From assembly GCA_902564245.1 (NCBI GenBank), contig CACFAF010000004.1, forward strand, positions 1 through 64,000: 64,000 bases of DNA. Direction: 5' to 3'. Below, in pieces: positions 49,912-59,009 of the stretch. Position numbers and translations under genes: made by a program. The notes under the pieces were generated by a model. That model made no database searches. It had not been told where the DNA came from and saw only the letters and a list, made by a program, of their open reading frames with translations. Each line of letters opens with the position of its first letter. Positions within the stretch are counted from its first letter, which is position 1. Source of the stretch: an uncultured Pelagibacteraceae bacterium (GTDB taxonomy: Bacteria > Pseudomonadota > Alphaproteobacteria > Pelagibacterales > Pelagibacteraceae).

Positions 49912-50232
49912 TTAATTTGAGGGCTTAAAATAGCTTGAACCTTTTCTGCCTGAAAAAATTTCATTAATTAGAGGATGTTTTACAGGTTCTTCTGAATCGT
50001 CTGTTAAAAGATTTTGTTCTGAAACGTAAGCTTCATATGTTATTTCATCATTCTCCGCTAATAAATGATAAAAGGGCTGATTTTTTCTTGGTCTTACATT
50101 TTTTGGGATTGATTGATACCATTCTTCAGAATTATTAAACTCAAAATCAACATCATAAATAACTCCTCTAAATTCAAAATGTTTATGTTTTACAACATCA
50201 CCTATGGAAAATTTTGCTTTTTGCACTGACAT
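49912..50232 (-). CDS. hspQ: Heat shock protein HspQ
   Basis: A 106-residue small cytosolic protein of the HspQ/YccV family, a hemimethylated-DNA-binding-fold protein that modulates Lon protease specificity in enterobacteria. FSIGDVVKHKHFEFRGVIYDVD, PFYHLLAEN and YEAYVSEQNLL are the conserved family segments. Common in alphaproteobacteria. No operon partner on this strand other than the ccm genes 182 bases downstream. Confidence 0.92.
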   Translation of the reverse strand: MSVQKAKFSIGDVVKHKHFEFRGVIYDVDFEFNNSEEWYQSIPKNVRPRKNQPFYHLLAENDEITYEAYVSEQNLLTDDSEEPVKHPLINEIFSGRKGSSYFKPSN

Positions 50233-50310
50233 TCACTTAAATATGGGTATTTAAAAAAAAAAATCAATAAAAAAATATAAAAGTTTTATTAATCTGTTAA
50301 TATCTTTAAT

Positions 50311-50862
50311 GTGAATAGATCTTTTGTTAAATTTGTCACAGACTTCGGTCCTTTAGTAGTTTTTTTCTTTTTTTATTATAACAATGATAAAAGCTTAAAA
50401 ATTGCTATCCCTCCCTTTATAATTGCTACATTAATAGCGCTAGCAGTTATATGGTTTTTAGAAAAAAAAATTCCAATGATACCTTTAATTGGTGGAATTT
50501 TAATACTACTATTTGGTGGTTTAACTATTTACTTTGATAATCCTGTTTTTATTTATATTAAACCGACGATAATTAACATTTTATTTGGACTTTCTTTATT
50601 TTTTGGAAAATTTTTTACTGATGAACCTGTATTAAAAAAAATTTTAGGAAATTCATTATTATTATCAAATGAAGGCTGGAATATATTAGGTAGAAGGTGG
50701 ATGTTATTTTTTTTTTCTTTAGCAATTATTAATGAACTTATCTGGAGAACACAATCTGAAGAATTTTGGGTTAATTTTAAAGTTTGGGGAATATTACCTA
50801 TAACTTTTATTTTTACTGCCTTTCAAATACCAACAATAAATAAGCATAAACTAGATGAATAA
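50311..50862 (+). CDS. yciB: Septation/envelope protein YciB (IspZ)
   Basis: A 183-residue membrane protein with five or more helices belonging to the intracellular septation protein A family, implicated in envelope synthesis and division. The conserved FVTDFGPLVVFFFFYY start, KPTIINILFGLSLF and WNILGRRWMLFFF motifs are clear. Start is GTG at 50311 with no convincing Shine-Dalgarno. The 3' end overlaps the DUF2794 gene by 8 bases. Confidence 0.93.
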   Translation: MNRSFVKFVTDFGPLVVFFFFYYNNDKSLKIAIPPFIIATLIALAVIWFLEKKIPMIPLIGGILILLFGGLTIYFDNPVFIYIKPTIINILFGLSLFFGKFFTDEPVLKKILGNSLLLSNEGWNILGRRWMLFFFSLAIINELIWRTQSEEFWVNFKVWGILPITFIFTAFQIPTINKHKLDE

Positions 50863-51193
50863 AAATTTAAAATTAGTAATTAATAATAACTATAAAAAAA
50901 TTGAAGATAAATTTTTTTTTGAGAAAGATGAATTAAAAGTTATTCTTGATTTGTATGCAGAAATGGTCTCAGCTGGATCGTGGAAAGATTATGGACTTAA
51001 CATATCAAGTAGGCAAGTTGGTTTTAGTGTTTTTAAAAATTCTACTGAAAATGCTTTATATAAAATTTGTAAAAATTTTAAACCAAGCAATAAAAACCTT
51101 AAGTACTTAATTACTGATGCAAAAGGAAAGATATTAAAAAATTCTTTTGAACTAGAAAATTTAATTAAAAATACGAATTGGAAAAAACTTTAA
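50855..51193 (+). CDS. DUF2794 family protein
   Basis: A 112-residue soluble protein of the alphaproteobacterial DUF2794 family. Recognisable segments are the helix LKVILDLYAEMVSAGSWKDY, the QVGFSVFKNS strand pair and NALYKICK. Function unknown. It overlaps the end of yciB, so the two are likely co-translated. Confidence 0.85.
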   Translation: MNKNLKLVINNNYKKIEDKFFFEKDELKVILDLYAEMVSAGSWKDYGLNISSRQVGFSVFKNSTENALYKICKNFKPSNKNLKYLITDAKGKILKNSFELENLIKNTNWKKL

Positions 51194-51204
51194 ACGAATT
51201 AATA

Positions 51205-51966
51205 TTATCTTCTTTGACCAAACAATCTTAAAAGCATTATAAAAAGGTTTATGAAATCTAAATAAAGTGTTAAAGCTCCCATAACAGCCTTTTTACCCAT
51301 TAGTTCTCCAGTATCACTAGATTGATACATATTTTTTATTTTTTGAGTATCGTAAGCAGTTAATCCAACAAAAATTAAAACTCCTAAAATTGATATAACA
51401 AAATACATCATAGATGATTTTAAAAAAATATTTACTATAGATGCAATTATAATACCAATTAGTCCCATCATTAAAAAAGAGCCAAGCTTAGTTAAATCTC
51501 TTTTGGTCGTATAACCGTAAATACTCATTGCTCCAAAAGTTGCCGAACATATAAAAAATACTCTTGTTACACTCAATCCAGTATAAACTAACAATATAGA
51601 AGATAACGACAAACCCATTAAAGATGCAAATACCCAAAAAGTTGTCTGAGCCTTTGAAGCACTCATTTTGTTAATTCCAAAACTCATGTAAAAAACTACA
51701 CCCAGTGGTGCTAGCATAACTATCCATTTAAGTCCTGAAAGATAGATTGCATTTCCTATTTGTGTTAATCCAACAATAGTTCCTGAGTCATCTGTAACTA
51801 CTGACGTTTTAAAAGTTAACAAAGCTATTATGCCTGTTAAAAGTATTCCTGTAGCCATATAATTATAAACTTTGAGCATATATGCTCTTAGACCTTCATC
51901 TGTTGCTACAGTCGCTTTTTGTGCTTCTTTAACTTTATTTAAAATACTTTCTTTATTAAATTCCAT
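51205..51966 (-). CDS. Bax inhibitor-1/YccA family membrane protein
   Basis: A 253-residue seven-helix membrane protein of the BI-1 (TMBIM) family. FWVFASLMGLSLSS, GLTAYDTQKIKNMYQ and the C-terminal ALTLYLDFINLFIMLLRLFG are the family hallmarks, including the conserved aspartates of the calcium-leak pore. Bacterial YccA relatives bind FtsH. Convergent with the DUF2794 gene and divergent from the aldo/keto reductase gene. Confidence 0.93.
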   Translation of the reverse strand: MEFNKESILNKVKEAQKATVATDEGLRAYMLKVYNYMATGILLTGIIALLTFKTSVVTDDSGTIVGLTQIGNAIYLSGLKWIVMLAPLGVVFYMSFGINKMSASKAQTTFWVFASLMGLSLSSILLVYTGLSVTRVFFICSATFGAMSIYGYTTKRDLTKLGSFLMMGLIGIIIASIVNIFLKSSMMYFVISILGVLIFVGLTAYDTQKIKNMYQSSDTGELMGKKAVMGALTLYLDFINLFIMLLRLFGQRR

Positions 51967-52046
51967 ATAACTAGAATATATAATCTTTTACTAATTATTC
52001 AAGATACCTTAAAAGATTAATAAAAAATTTATACTACAAATACATA

Positions 52047-53084
52047 ATGAATTTTAAAAAATTAGGAAATACTGACCTTGAAGTGAGTACAATTTGTCTC
52101 GGAACAATGACATGGGGCGAACAAAATACTGAAAAAGAAGGTTTTGATCAAATGGATTACGCCTTAGACCAAGGAGTAAACTTTTGGGACACAGCAGAAT
52201 TATATGCAATCCCTCCAAAAGAAAATACATATGGAAAAACGGAGGAAGTAATTGGAAATTGGTTTGAAAGAACAAAAAAGAGAAATGAGGTAATCCTTGC
52301 TACCAAAGTTGCTGGTCCTGGACTAAGTTGGATTAGAGGTGGAGGTAATCAATATGATGAGAAAAATTTAAATGAAGCAGTTGATCAGAGTCTTAAAAGA
52401 TTAAAAACGGATTATATTGATCTATATCAATTACACTGGCCAGAAAGAAAAAGTAATTTTTTTGGTAGACTTGGTTATGAACACAAAGATGAAAAGGACT
52501 GGAATAAATTTGAATATATTTTAAATTCGTTAGATAAAATAATTAAGACTGGTAAAATTAGATACATTGGTCTATCAAATGAAACTGCTTGGGGTCTTTC
52601 AAAATTTTTAGAAATTTCAAAATTAAAAAATCTTCCAAGAATGATGTCGGTTCAAAATCCTTATAGTCTTTTAAATAGAACTTATGAAGTTGGACTGGCT
52701 GAAATTTCTATAAGAGAACAAAGTGGTTTATTAGCATATTCTCCATTGGCATTTGGATATTTGAGTGGAAAATACAGAAATGGAAAATTGCCTGAAAAAT
52801 CAAGAATGAAGTTATTTGGAGATCAATTTGGAAGATATAAGTCAAAAAATGGCCAATCAGCAATTGAAAAATATTTTGAAATAGCAAACAAACATGGCTT
52901 AGATTTTGCTCAAATGAGTTTAAAATTCTGTGAAGTCCAAACTTTCATAACTAGCGTAATAATTGGTGCTACAACCATGGAGCAGTTGAAAACTGATATA
53001 GAAAGTGTAAATTTGGAATTAAACGAAGAAATAATTAAAGAAATAAATGAAGTTCAAAAAATATATCCAAATCCATGTCCATGA
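52047..53084 (+). CDS. Aldo/keto reductase (Tas-like)
   Basis: A 345-residue (beta/alpha)8 NADPH oxidoreductase. It starts MNFKKLGNTDLEVSTICLGT; the catalytic Asp-Tyr-Lys-His residues are in FWDTAELYA, ATKVAG and YQLHWPER. The C-terminal VIIGATTMEQL cofactor loop is present. It is closest to the Tas/YajO type by its long loop after LATKVAGPG. Natural substrate unknown. It overlaps the following gene by a few bases (ATGA at 53081). Confidence 0.92.
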   Translation: MNFKKLGNTDLEVSTICLGTMTWGEQNTEKEGFDQMDYALDQGVNFWDTAELYAIPPKENTYGKTEEVIGNWFERTKKRNEVILATKVAGPGLSWIRGGGNQYDEKNLNEAVDQSLKRLKTDYIDLYQLHWPERKSNFFGRLGYEHKDEKDWNKFEYILNSLDKIIKTGKIRYIGLSNETAWGLSKFLEISKLKNLPRMMSVQNPYSLLNRTYEVGLAEISIREQSGLLAYSPLAFGYLSGKYRNGKLPEKSRMKLFGDQFGRYKSKNGQSAIEKYFEIANKHGLDFAQMSLKFCEVQTFITSVIIGATTMEQLKTDIESVNLELNEEIIKEINEVQKIYPNPCP

Positions 53085-53581
53085 TTAAAAAAAGTTTTAT
53101 TACTATTCTATTCTTAATATTTTTTAATTCTGTAAATGCAGAAGAAATAAAAAAAGTTGGAAAATATAAAGATTGGGAAACTATGATTATAATTTCAGGT
53201 GAAGGAAATACTTGTTTTGCTCAATCTTCACCAGTTTTACAAGCTCCAAAAAAAAATTCTAGAGATGCAAGATTATTTGTTTCTTTTAGGCCAAATGAAA
53301 ATATTGTTGATGAGATAAGTATAACTGCAGGATATATATTTAATACTAAAAATTCAATTACTGCAAAATCTGGAAAAAATAAATATAAATTTGATATTTC
53401 CCAAGAAGGATTTGCTTGGATAGCAGATAATAAAAAAGAAAAAAAATTGATTAAAACTATGAAAAAAGGATCAAGATTGATGATTACAGGCTATAATCAA
53501 CAAGGATCACAAACAATAGATCATTACTCACTTTTAGGATTCACAAAAGCCTATGGAATGGCTAAAAAGAAATGTAGTTAA
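53075..53581 (+). CDS. IalB-like secreted protein
   Basis: A 168-residue protein with an N-terminal signal peptide (cleavage near residue 23). The domain after it resembles the invasion-associated locus B family: KYKDWETMIII, an early cysteine in NTCFAQS, RLFVSFRP, FAWIADN, MKKGSRLMITG and a last cysteine at the C-terminus. In free-living alphaproteobacteria these are periplasmic proteins of unknown role; the name does not imply virulence. Start could be Met1 or Met3; Met3 gives an ATGA overlap with the preceding gene. Confidence 0.82.
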   Translation: MSMIKKSFITILFLIFFNSVNAEEIKKVGKYKDWETMIIISGEGNTCFAQSSPVLQAPKKNSRDARLFVSFRPNENIVDEISITAGYIFNTKNSITAKSGKNKYKFDISQEGFAWIADNKKEKKLIKTMKKGSRLMITGYNQQGSQTIDHYSLLGFTKAYGMAKKKCS

Positions 53582-53587
53582 AATTTA

Positions 53588-54262
53588 ATGTCTAATAAAA
53601 ATGAAAATAAGATTCATACTATGTGGCCAATTTATATTGGTGAATTTTTTAATCCTGAGCATGAAGAAATTAAGGATGATTTAATTGAATTTTTCAAAGA
53701 ATACGAAAAAAAGAATCCAAAAAGCAGAATAAATAAAACTGGAGATCCAGTAGAAAATTATAATTTGTATGAAAGTCAATATAATTTACATCAAGAAAAG
53801 AATCCAGCCTTTGAAAAATTGTTAAATTTTATTTCTATGGGTTTTATAACTATGTCAAATAATGCAAATAAAGCTTCACTAACAAATCTAGATAATAAAG
53901 ATCCTAAATTTAATGTTAAACTAACTGAAACTTGGTTCATCAGATATGAAAAAGGTGGGGTTGTCTTTCCTCATAATCACCAAAATTGTAGTTGGTGTTG
54001 CGTTTATTATGTTCAAATTGGAAAAGATTCAAAAGAAAAAAATGGATCTACCTATTTTTTAAAACCATATACTTCTGCAAACTCTACAGACTTCGGGGGC
54101 GCTAATTATACTTATTATGGTACATCAGTGATAAAAGGTGATGAAGGAAAATTAGTAATTTGGCCAAATTTCTTATATCATGGTTCTCATCCATATTCTG
54201 GTGATAAAAATAGGATAATTGTATCTGCTAATGCAAGTATAAACCTTAATAAAGTCAAATAA
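53588..54262 (+). CDS. 2OG-Fe(II) oxygenase-like protein
   Basis: A 224-residue protein matching the phage/marine 2-oxoglutarate-Fe(II) oxygenase group (2OG-FeII_Oxy_5 type). Candidate metal ligands lie in FPHNHQNCSWCCVYYV and in WPNFLYHGSHPY, with the 2OG-binding arginine in NRIIVSANASI. No signal peptide. Substrate unknown; small-molecule or protein hydroxylation are both possible. It sits 6 bases after the ialB-like gene and 18 before argG. Confidence 0.8.
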   Translation: MSNKNENKIHTMWPIYIGEFFNPEHEEIKDDLIEFFKEYEKKNPKSRINKTGDPVENYNLYESQYNLHQEKNPAFEKLLNFISMGFITMSNNANKASLTNLDNKDPKFNVKLTETWFIRYEKGGVVFPHNHQNCSWCCVYYVQIGKDSKEKNGSTYFLKPYTSANSTDFGGANYTYYGTSVIKGDEGKLVIWPNFLYHGSHPYSGDKNRIIVSANASINLNKVK

Positions 54263-54280
54263 ATAATTAATTCCTTAACC

Positions 54281-55459
54281 ATGAAACAAAAAATAGTTTT
54301 AGCGTATTCTGGGGGATTAGATACTTCTATTATTCTTAAATGGTTACAAGAAAATTATAATTCAGAAATTATTGCTTACACAGCTGATGTCGGACAAGTA
54401 ATAGATAAAAAGAAAATTATTAAAAATGCTAAAAATTTAGGAGTGAAAAATATCATTATTGAAGATTTAAAAGATATTTTTGTAAAAGATTATATTTATC
54501 CAATGATAAGAGGCCATGCTATATATGAAGGTGTTTATTTATTAGGGACTTCTATAGCAAGACCTTTAATAGCTAAAAGACAAATTGCTATAGCAAAAAA
54601 ATTTAAAGCTTATGCTGTTTCTCATGGTTCAACCGGAAAAGGAAACGATCAAATTAGATTCGAACTAGGATACCATTATTTTGGACCTAAAATAAAAGTT
54701 ATCGCTCCTTGGAGAATTTGGAAATTAAATTCAAGAACAGATTTGATTAAGTATGCAAAGAAAAACAAAATACAAATTCCAAAAGATAAAAAGGGATTAT
54801 CTCCCTTTTCGGTTGACGATAATTTATATCACACATCAACAGAAGGTAAAATTTTAGAAAATCCAAAAAATGCAGCTCCAGAATCTATTTTTCAAAGAAC
54901 TGTGTCTCCCGAAAAAGCTCCAAACAAAGCAACATTTGTTAATATCAAATTTAAAAATGGTGATCCAAAAACCATAAATGGTAAAAAATTATCACCTGCA
55001 AATCTTTTACAAAAACTAAATACCTTAGCGGGAAAAAATGGAATTGGTAGAATTGATTTAGTTGAAAATAGATTTATTGGAATAAAATCAAGAGGAGTTT
55101 ATGAAACACCTGGGGGAACAATATTAATTACTGCTCATAGAGCAATTGAGTCAGTAACTCTAGACAAAGAAACAATGCACCTTAAAGATGAGATTATGCC
55201 TAAATATGCAAAACTCATTTATAATGGTTATTGGTATTCAAGAAAAAGATTAAAACTTCAAAAAATAATTGATACGAAAAGAAAAAAAGTAAATGGAACA
55301 GTAAAACTAAAATTATATAAAGGAAATATTACTATAATTTCCAGAAAAACTAATAGTAAAGCCTATTCAATAAAAAAAGTTTCATTCGAAGAAAACAAAA
55401 CATTTAAAAAATCAAGAATTGAAAGATTCATCAATTACCATAAAAAAAAACTAAAATAA
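54281..55459 (+). CDS. argG: Argininosuccinate synthase
   Basis: A 392-residue ATP-dependent enzyme joining citrulline and aspartate. It has the N-type ATP pyrophosphatase P-loop AYSGGLDTSIILKW at the N-terminus, SHGSTGKGNDQIRFE near residue 117 and the tetramerisation C-terminus. Slightly shorter than the usual 400. Last plus-strand gene before the convergent DUF2256/photolyase pair. Confidence 0.96.
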   Translation: MKQKIVLAYSGGLDTSIILKWLQENYNSEIIAYTADVGQVIDKKKIIKNAKNLGVKNIIIEDLKDIFVKDYIYPMIRGHAIYEGVYLLGTSIARPLIAKRQIAIAKKFKAYAVSHGSTGKGNDQIRFELGYHYFGPKIKVIAPWRIWKLNSRTDLIKYAKKNKIQIPKDKKGLSPFSVDDNLYHTSTEGKILENPKNAAPESIFQRTVSPEKAPNKATFVNIKFKNGDPKTINGKKLSPANLLQKLNTLAGKNGIGRIDLVENRFIGIKSRGVYETPGGTILITAHRAIESVTLDKETMHLKDEIMPKYAKLIYNGYWYSRKRLKLQKIIDTKRKKVNGTVKLKLYKGNITIISRKTNSKAYSIKKVSFEENKTFKKSRIERFINYHKKKLK

Positions 55460-55463
55460 TAAT

Positions 55464-55589
55464 CTAATTTTTTGAACAATTTTTAGAACAATATTTTACT
55501 TTATCCCAGTTTAATCTCCATTTTTTTCTCCAAACAAAAGTTCTTTTACAAATCTTACAAGTTTTATAGGGCAGATTTTCTTTTTTCAT
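55464..55589 (-). CDS. DUF2256 zinc-ribbon-like micro-protein
   Basis: A 41-codon gene whose product begins MKKENLPYKTCKIC and contains WRKKW and WDKVKYC. The four cysteines (11, 14, 34, 38) form a CxxC/CxxxC pair typical of a small zinc ribbon, and the pattern matches DUF2256. The ATG overlaps the stop of the photolyase-related gene by one base (TAATG), so translation is coupled. DUF2256 genes are often next to genes of this photolyase branch, which supports the call. Function unknown. Confidence 0.85.
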   Translation of the reverse strand: MKKENLPYKTCKICKRTFVWRKKWRLNWDKVKYCSKNCSKN

Positions 55590-57079
55590 TAAACAGAATT
55601 TTTTTTAATAAATTTATTTGCTTCTGATAAAATCAGTTTTTTTCTGTCTGAATTCATTTTATCAAAAATTCTAACCATCATTGAAAGTCTTGGATTTTTA
55701 AGAAAAAAATTTCTATTTTTATTTATAAATCTCCAATATAAACCATCCATAATATTACACCATTCACCTTTTTTAAAATCCATCATTTTTAAAATATAGC
55801 TTGAACCACATATGTAGGGTTTTGTTGAAAAAATCCCTCCATCACTAAATAGACCCATTCCATAAACATTTGGAACCATTACCCAGTCGGAAGAATCTAC
55901 ATACATTTCCATAAACCATTTGTAAACATAAATTGGTTTAATCTCACACAAATTCATTACATTGGATAATATCATTAATCGTTCGATGTGATGTGACCAA
56001 CCATATTTTAATGTATTTTTAATTGCATGGTCTAAAGGAGGTAAACCAGTATTACCCTGATACCATGAAGATTTTAATTTTCTTTTATGATTAAAAAAAT
56101 TTTTAGTTTGCATTTCATTACTATAAATTTGATATATGCCCCTCATAAATTCTCTCCACCCAATAACTTGCCGAATGAAACCCTCTAAAGAATTAATCTT
56201 AATTTTATTTTTTTTTGTAAAAAGTAAAATTTTATCTAAAACTATTTCAGGTGTAATTAATCCTAAATTTAAGTATGGGCTTAAAGCACTATGAAATAAT
56301 ATATTATCTCTTTGATCCACAGCATCTTCGTAATCCCCAAATAAATTTAATTTTTCTTTAATAAAAAAATTTAACAGTTTAATGATATCCTCATACTCAG
56401 TAGCAAACCAAAAATTTTCTACTTCTCCATAATGCTTATAAAAAATCTTATTAATAATTGGCTTCAGGTCTTTTGTGTGCTTAGTTTCGTTTATCTTTGG
56501 AAATTTAGGTATTAAAATATTTTTAGGTAATTTATTTCTATTTTCAGAATCAAAACTCCATTTTTTACCAATAGGATTCCCATCTTCTGACATTAAAATT
56601 CCTGAATTTTTTCTAACCTCTTTATAAAATGTCGACATAAAGGGTTTTTTTACTTTGGCTAAATAATTTTTAAATTCTTCTCTAGAATTCATAAACATTG
56701 GACTTTTAATTATTTTCCAATTTATTTTTGATTTTAAGAAAAATGTTCTTAGTTTTTTTTCAAAAAATTTATCTTCTATTTCAAAACTTGAAATTTCTTT
56801 TATTTTTTCTTTCTCTATTATTTTTTTTAATTTGTCTGTATAACTAATCTTAAAAACTTTATCTTCTATTTTAGAATACTTAATTTTATATTTTTTTTGA
56901 TCAAGTTTCTCTGCATAAGACCTCATTGAAGATAAAAAAAGTAGTATCTTTTTTTTATGATGTTTTTCATAAACACATAATTCATGATCCTCTGCCATAA
57001 AGAATACATGATCATCTTTAAATTTTTCTAAATACTTGAATGGAAACAACTGATTGCCTAGTATAAAAAACAACTTCAT
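55589..57079 (-). CDS. Photolyase/cryptochrome-related flavoprotein without Fe-S ligands
   Basis: A 496-residue protein of the deoxyribodipyrimidine-photolyase-related branch (PhrB/CryB type) that binds FAD and a lumazine-like antenna. FILGNQLFP at the N-terminus and MAEDHELCVYEKHHKKK are typical, as are WREFMRGIY, HHIERLMILSN, DSSDWVMVPNVYGM and FSDGGIFSTKPY. Agrobacterium PhrB has four [4Fe-4S] cysteines. Here the SDYC..C pair is replaced by a shorter MDFKKGEWC segment, and a proline appears to stand where the first cysteine would be, so the cluster is probably absent. Likely (6-4) photolyase or blue-light sensor. Confidence 0.88.
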   Translation of the reverse strand: MKLFFILGNQLFPFKYLEKFKDDHVFFMAEDHELCVYEKHHKKKILLFLSSMRSYAEKLDQKKYKIKYSKIEDKVFKISYTDKLKKIIEKEKIKEISSFEIEDKFFEKKLRTFFLKSKINWKIIKSPMFMNSREEFKNYLAKVKKPFMSTFYKEVRKNSGILMSEDGNPIGKKWSFDSENRNKLPKNILIPKFPKINETKHTKDLKPIINKIFYKHYGEVENFWFATEYEDIIKLLNFFIKEKLNLFGDYEDAVDQRDNILFHSALSPYLNLGLITPEIVLDKILLFTKKNKIKINSLEGFIRQVIGWREFMRGIYQIYSNEMQTKNFFNHKRKLKSSWYQGNTGLPPLDHAIKNTLKYGWSHHIERLMILSNVMNLCEIKPIYVYKWFMEMYVDSSDWVMVPNVYGMGLFSDGGIFSTKPYICGSSYILKMMDFKKGEWCNIMDGLYWRFINKNRNFFLKNPRLSMMVRIFDKMNSDRKKLILSEANKFIKKNSV

Positions 57080-57107
57080 AAGTAGATCTTAATTTAAAAT
57101 CAAAAAA

Positions 57108-57362
57108 TTAATTTTTCCTAGGATCTTTTACAGCTTTAACTTTATCTAATATTCCAGTTAATTTTATACTTATGTAGATAACATAAACCAAGGTAAATCC
57201 TAAAGCCATTGTAGATAAAATTGTAAATATCGCTGTTAAAATTTTAGCTTGAAACCAATTTTCAATGTCTGAACTTGAATAGTAAATAACATTCCAAAAC
57301 ATAAAAAAAAATATTTCATAAACTATTATAATTTTAAATATAGGCCGCATAATTGCTACCAT
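57108..57362 (-). CDS. Small membrane protein of unknown function (84 residues)
   Basis: Two predicted membrane helices (about 7-27 and 41-67) separated by a polar YYSSSDIENWFQ loop, with a basic tail ending DPRKN. I recognise no family. It lies 28 bases upstream of the photolyase-related gene on the same strand, so it may be its first operon gene. Start may be Met1 or Met5. Confidence 0.6.
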   Translation of the reverse strand: MVAIMRPIFKIIIVYEIFFFMFWNVIYYSSSDIENWFQAKILTAIFTILSTMALGFTLVYVIYISIKLTGILDKVKAVKDPRKN

Positions 57363-57447
57363 TTACATAGTTAAGTTTATTTTTGACATGCTACAAATTG
57401 ACTTAAAAAGATTTAATTTTTTACTGTTAAATATTGGTAAAAATATA

Positions 57448-58158
57448 ATGACTAAAAAATATCTTATTTTTGGAGCTACTGGATCCGTCGGATCTAATTT
57501 GGCTGAACAATTAAAAAAATCAAATCATGATGTACATCTTGTTGGAAGAAATGAAATAGAAATCAAAAAAATATCTGAAAAACTAGATTGCACTTTTACT
57601 GTTGTAGACGTTTTAGAAGAAAAATTTGTTGAAAAAGTTAAAAATGATATCAATGAAGTTAAAGGTATCGCTTATTGTGTAGGCTCTATAGACTTAAAAC
57701 CAATTAGAATGATTAATGAACAAGATTTAAACAAATGTATGAAACTTAATTTATACTCTGCTATTGAAGCTATTAAGGGTTATCAAGAGAGTTTAAAAAA
57801 AAACAAAGGTTCAATAGTTTTATTTTCAACTGTTGCTGCTCAAAGAGGTTTTACAAATCATACTATCATTGCATCAGCAAAAGCTGCTGTTGAAGGATTA
57901 ACAGTATCACTAGCTGCGGAATTTGCTCCAAACATTAGAGTTAATTGCATAGCTCCAAGTTTATCAAAATCAAAAATAGCTGAACCGATGTTAAAAAATG
58001 TTGCAGTGGCAGAGGGTATCGCCAAAGCTCATCCATTAAAAAGATTAGGTGAAGGTAAAGATTCCGCCGCATTAGCAAAATTTTTAATTACTGAAGAAAG
58101 TTCTTGGGTTACAGGTCAAATAATTGCTGTAGATGGTGGTAGATCTAGATTATCTTAA
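57448..58158 (+). CDS. Atypical short-chain dehydrogenase/reductase
   Basis: A 236-residue Rossmann protein. I start it at the ATG 57448 (MTKKYLIFGATG), because the 20 upstream in-frame codons precede the cofactor-binding GATGSVGSNL and look non-homologous. The later pattern NCIAPSLSKS and the C-terminal SSWVTGQIIAVDGG are classic SDR. The catalytic tyrosine four residues before Lys145 is Ile141, so the normal YxxxK is not present. Convergent with folD with no gap, and divergent from the small membrane protein/photolyase pair. Confidence 0.88.
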   Translation: MTKKYLIFGATGSVGSNLAEQLKKSNHDVHLVGRNEIEIKKISEKLDCTFTVVDVLEEKFVEKVKNDINEVKGIAYCVGSIDLKPIRMINEQDLNKCMKLNLYSAIEAIKGYQESLKKNKGSIVLFSTVAAQRGFTNHTIIASAKAAVEGLTVSLAAEFAPNIRVNCIAPSLSKSKIAEPMLKNVAVAEGIAKAHPLKRLGEGKDSAALAKFLITEESSWVTGQIIAVDGGRSRLS

Positions 58159-59004
58159 TTAATTCATTTTTCTTTTAAAACACTCAATAGTATTTTTAAG
58201 CAGACAAGCAATAGTCATAGGTCCTACTCCTCCTGGAACTGGAGTCAAAGCTTTGGCAACCTTTGAAACCTCATCAAATGCAACATCTCCTACAATTCCT
58301 TTATCAGTCTTATTAATTCCTACATCAATTACAATTGCATCTTTTTTTACCCAATCCCCTTTAACAAGTTGTTTAATTCCAACTGCAGCAACTATTACAT
58401 CTGCCGCTAAGCATTCAGATTTTAAATCTTTTGTTTTTGAATGAGTTATAGTTACAGTACAATCTTCTTGCAAAAGCAGTTGTGCCATAGCTTTACCATT
58501 TAAATTTGACCTACCAATCATAACTGCTTTTTTTCCAGTTAAATTTGGTTCAATTTTTTTAATTAACAAATAACATCCAAGAGGTGTGCAAGGTATCGAA
58601 CCTTGATAACCTGAAGAAAGATTTCCAACATTCATAGGGTGAAGCCCATCAACATCTTTTTCATGTGATATGGATTCAATAACCTTTTGTTTATTGATAT
58701 GTTTAGGTAATGGTAATTGAACTAATATACCAGAAACACTATCATCATTATTTAGCTCATTAATTTTTTGTAAAACTGTTTTCTCATCTACAGTTTCTGG
58801 ATATCTAATTACTTCAGAATTTAAACCAATCTCATTTGCTGATTTTTCTTTATTACGAACATAAATTTGACTTGGTGTCATATCACCAATTAAAATGACC
58901 GTTAATCCAGGAACTTTATTATATTTTTCTTTTAGAGCTAATACTTCTTTTTTTAGCTTTCCTCGTAACTCAGCAGCTTCTTTTTTACCATCAATTAAAA
59001 TCAT
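58159..59004 (-). CDS. folD: Methylenetetrahydrofolate dehydrogenase/cyclohydrolase
   Basis: A 281-residue bifunctional enzyme interconverting methylene-, methenyl- and formyl-THF. I use the ATG at 59002-59004 (MILIDGKKEAAELR); a longer frame begins at 59061 but would overlap yggT by about 50 bases and adds no family sequence. QLPLPKHIN, EKDVDGLHPMN, CTPLGC, IGRSNLNGKAMA and PVPGGVGPMT are all standard. It can recycle the C1 units that DmdA puts on THF only after further oxidation of methyl-THF. Confidence 0.95.
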   Translation of the reverse strand: MILIDGKKEAAELRGKLKKEVLALKEKYNKVPGLTVILIGDMTPSQIYVRNKEKSANEIGLNSEVIRYPETVDEKTVLQKINELNNDDSVSGILVQLPLPKHINKQKVIESISHEKDVDGLHPMNVGNLSSGYQGSIPCTPLGCYLLIKKIEPNLTGKKAVMIGRSNLNGKAMAQLLLQEDCTVTITHSKTKDLKSECLAADVIVAAVGIKQLVKGDWVKKDAIVIDVGINKTDKGIVGDVAFDEVSKVAKALTPVPGGVGPMTIACLLKNTIECFKRKMN

Positions 59005-59009
59005 ATTAT

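Noticed and set aside
57388-57447. N-terminal 20-residue extension of the SDR
   Set aside because: It precedes the strand before the cofactor-binding GATGSVG motif by more than usual and lacks homology features; the ATG at 57448 starts exactly where SDRs start.
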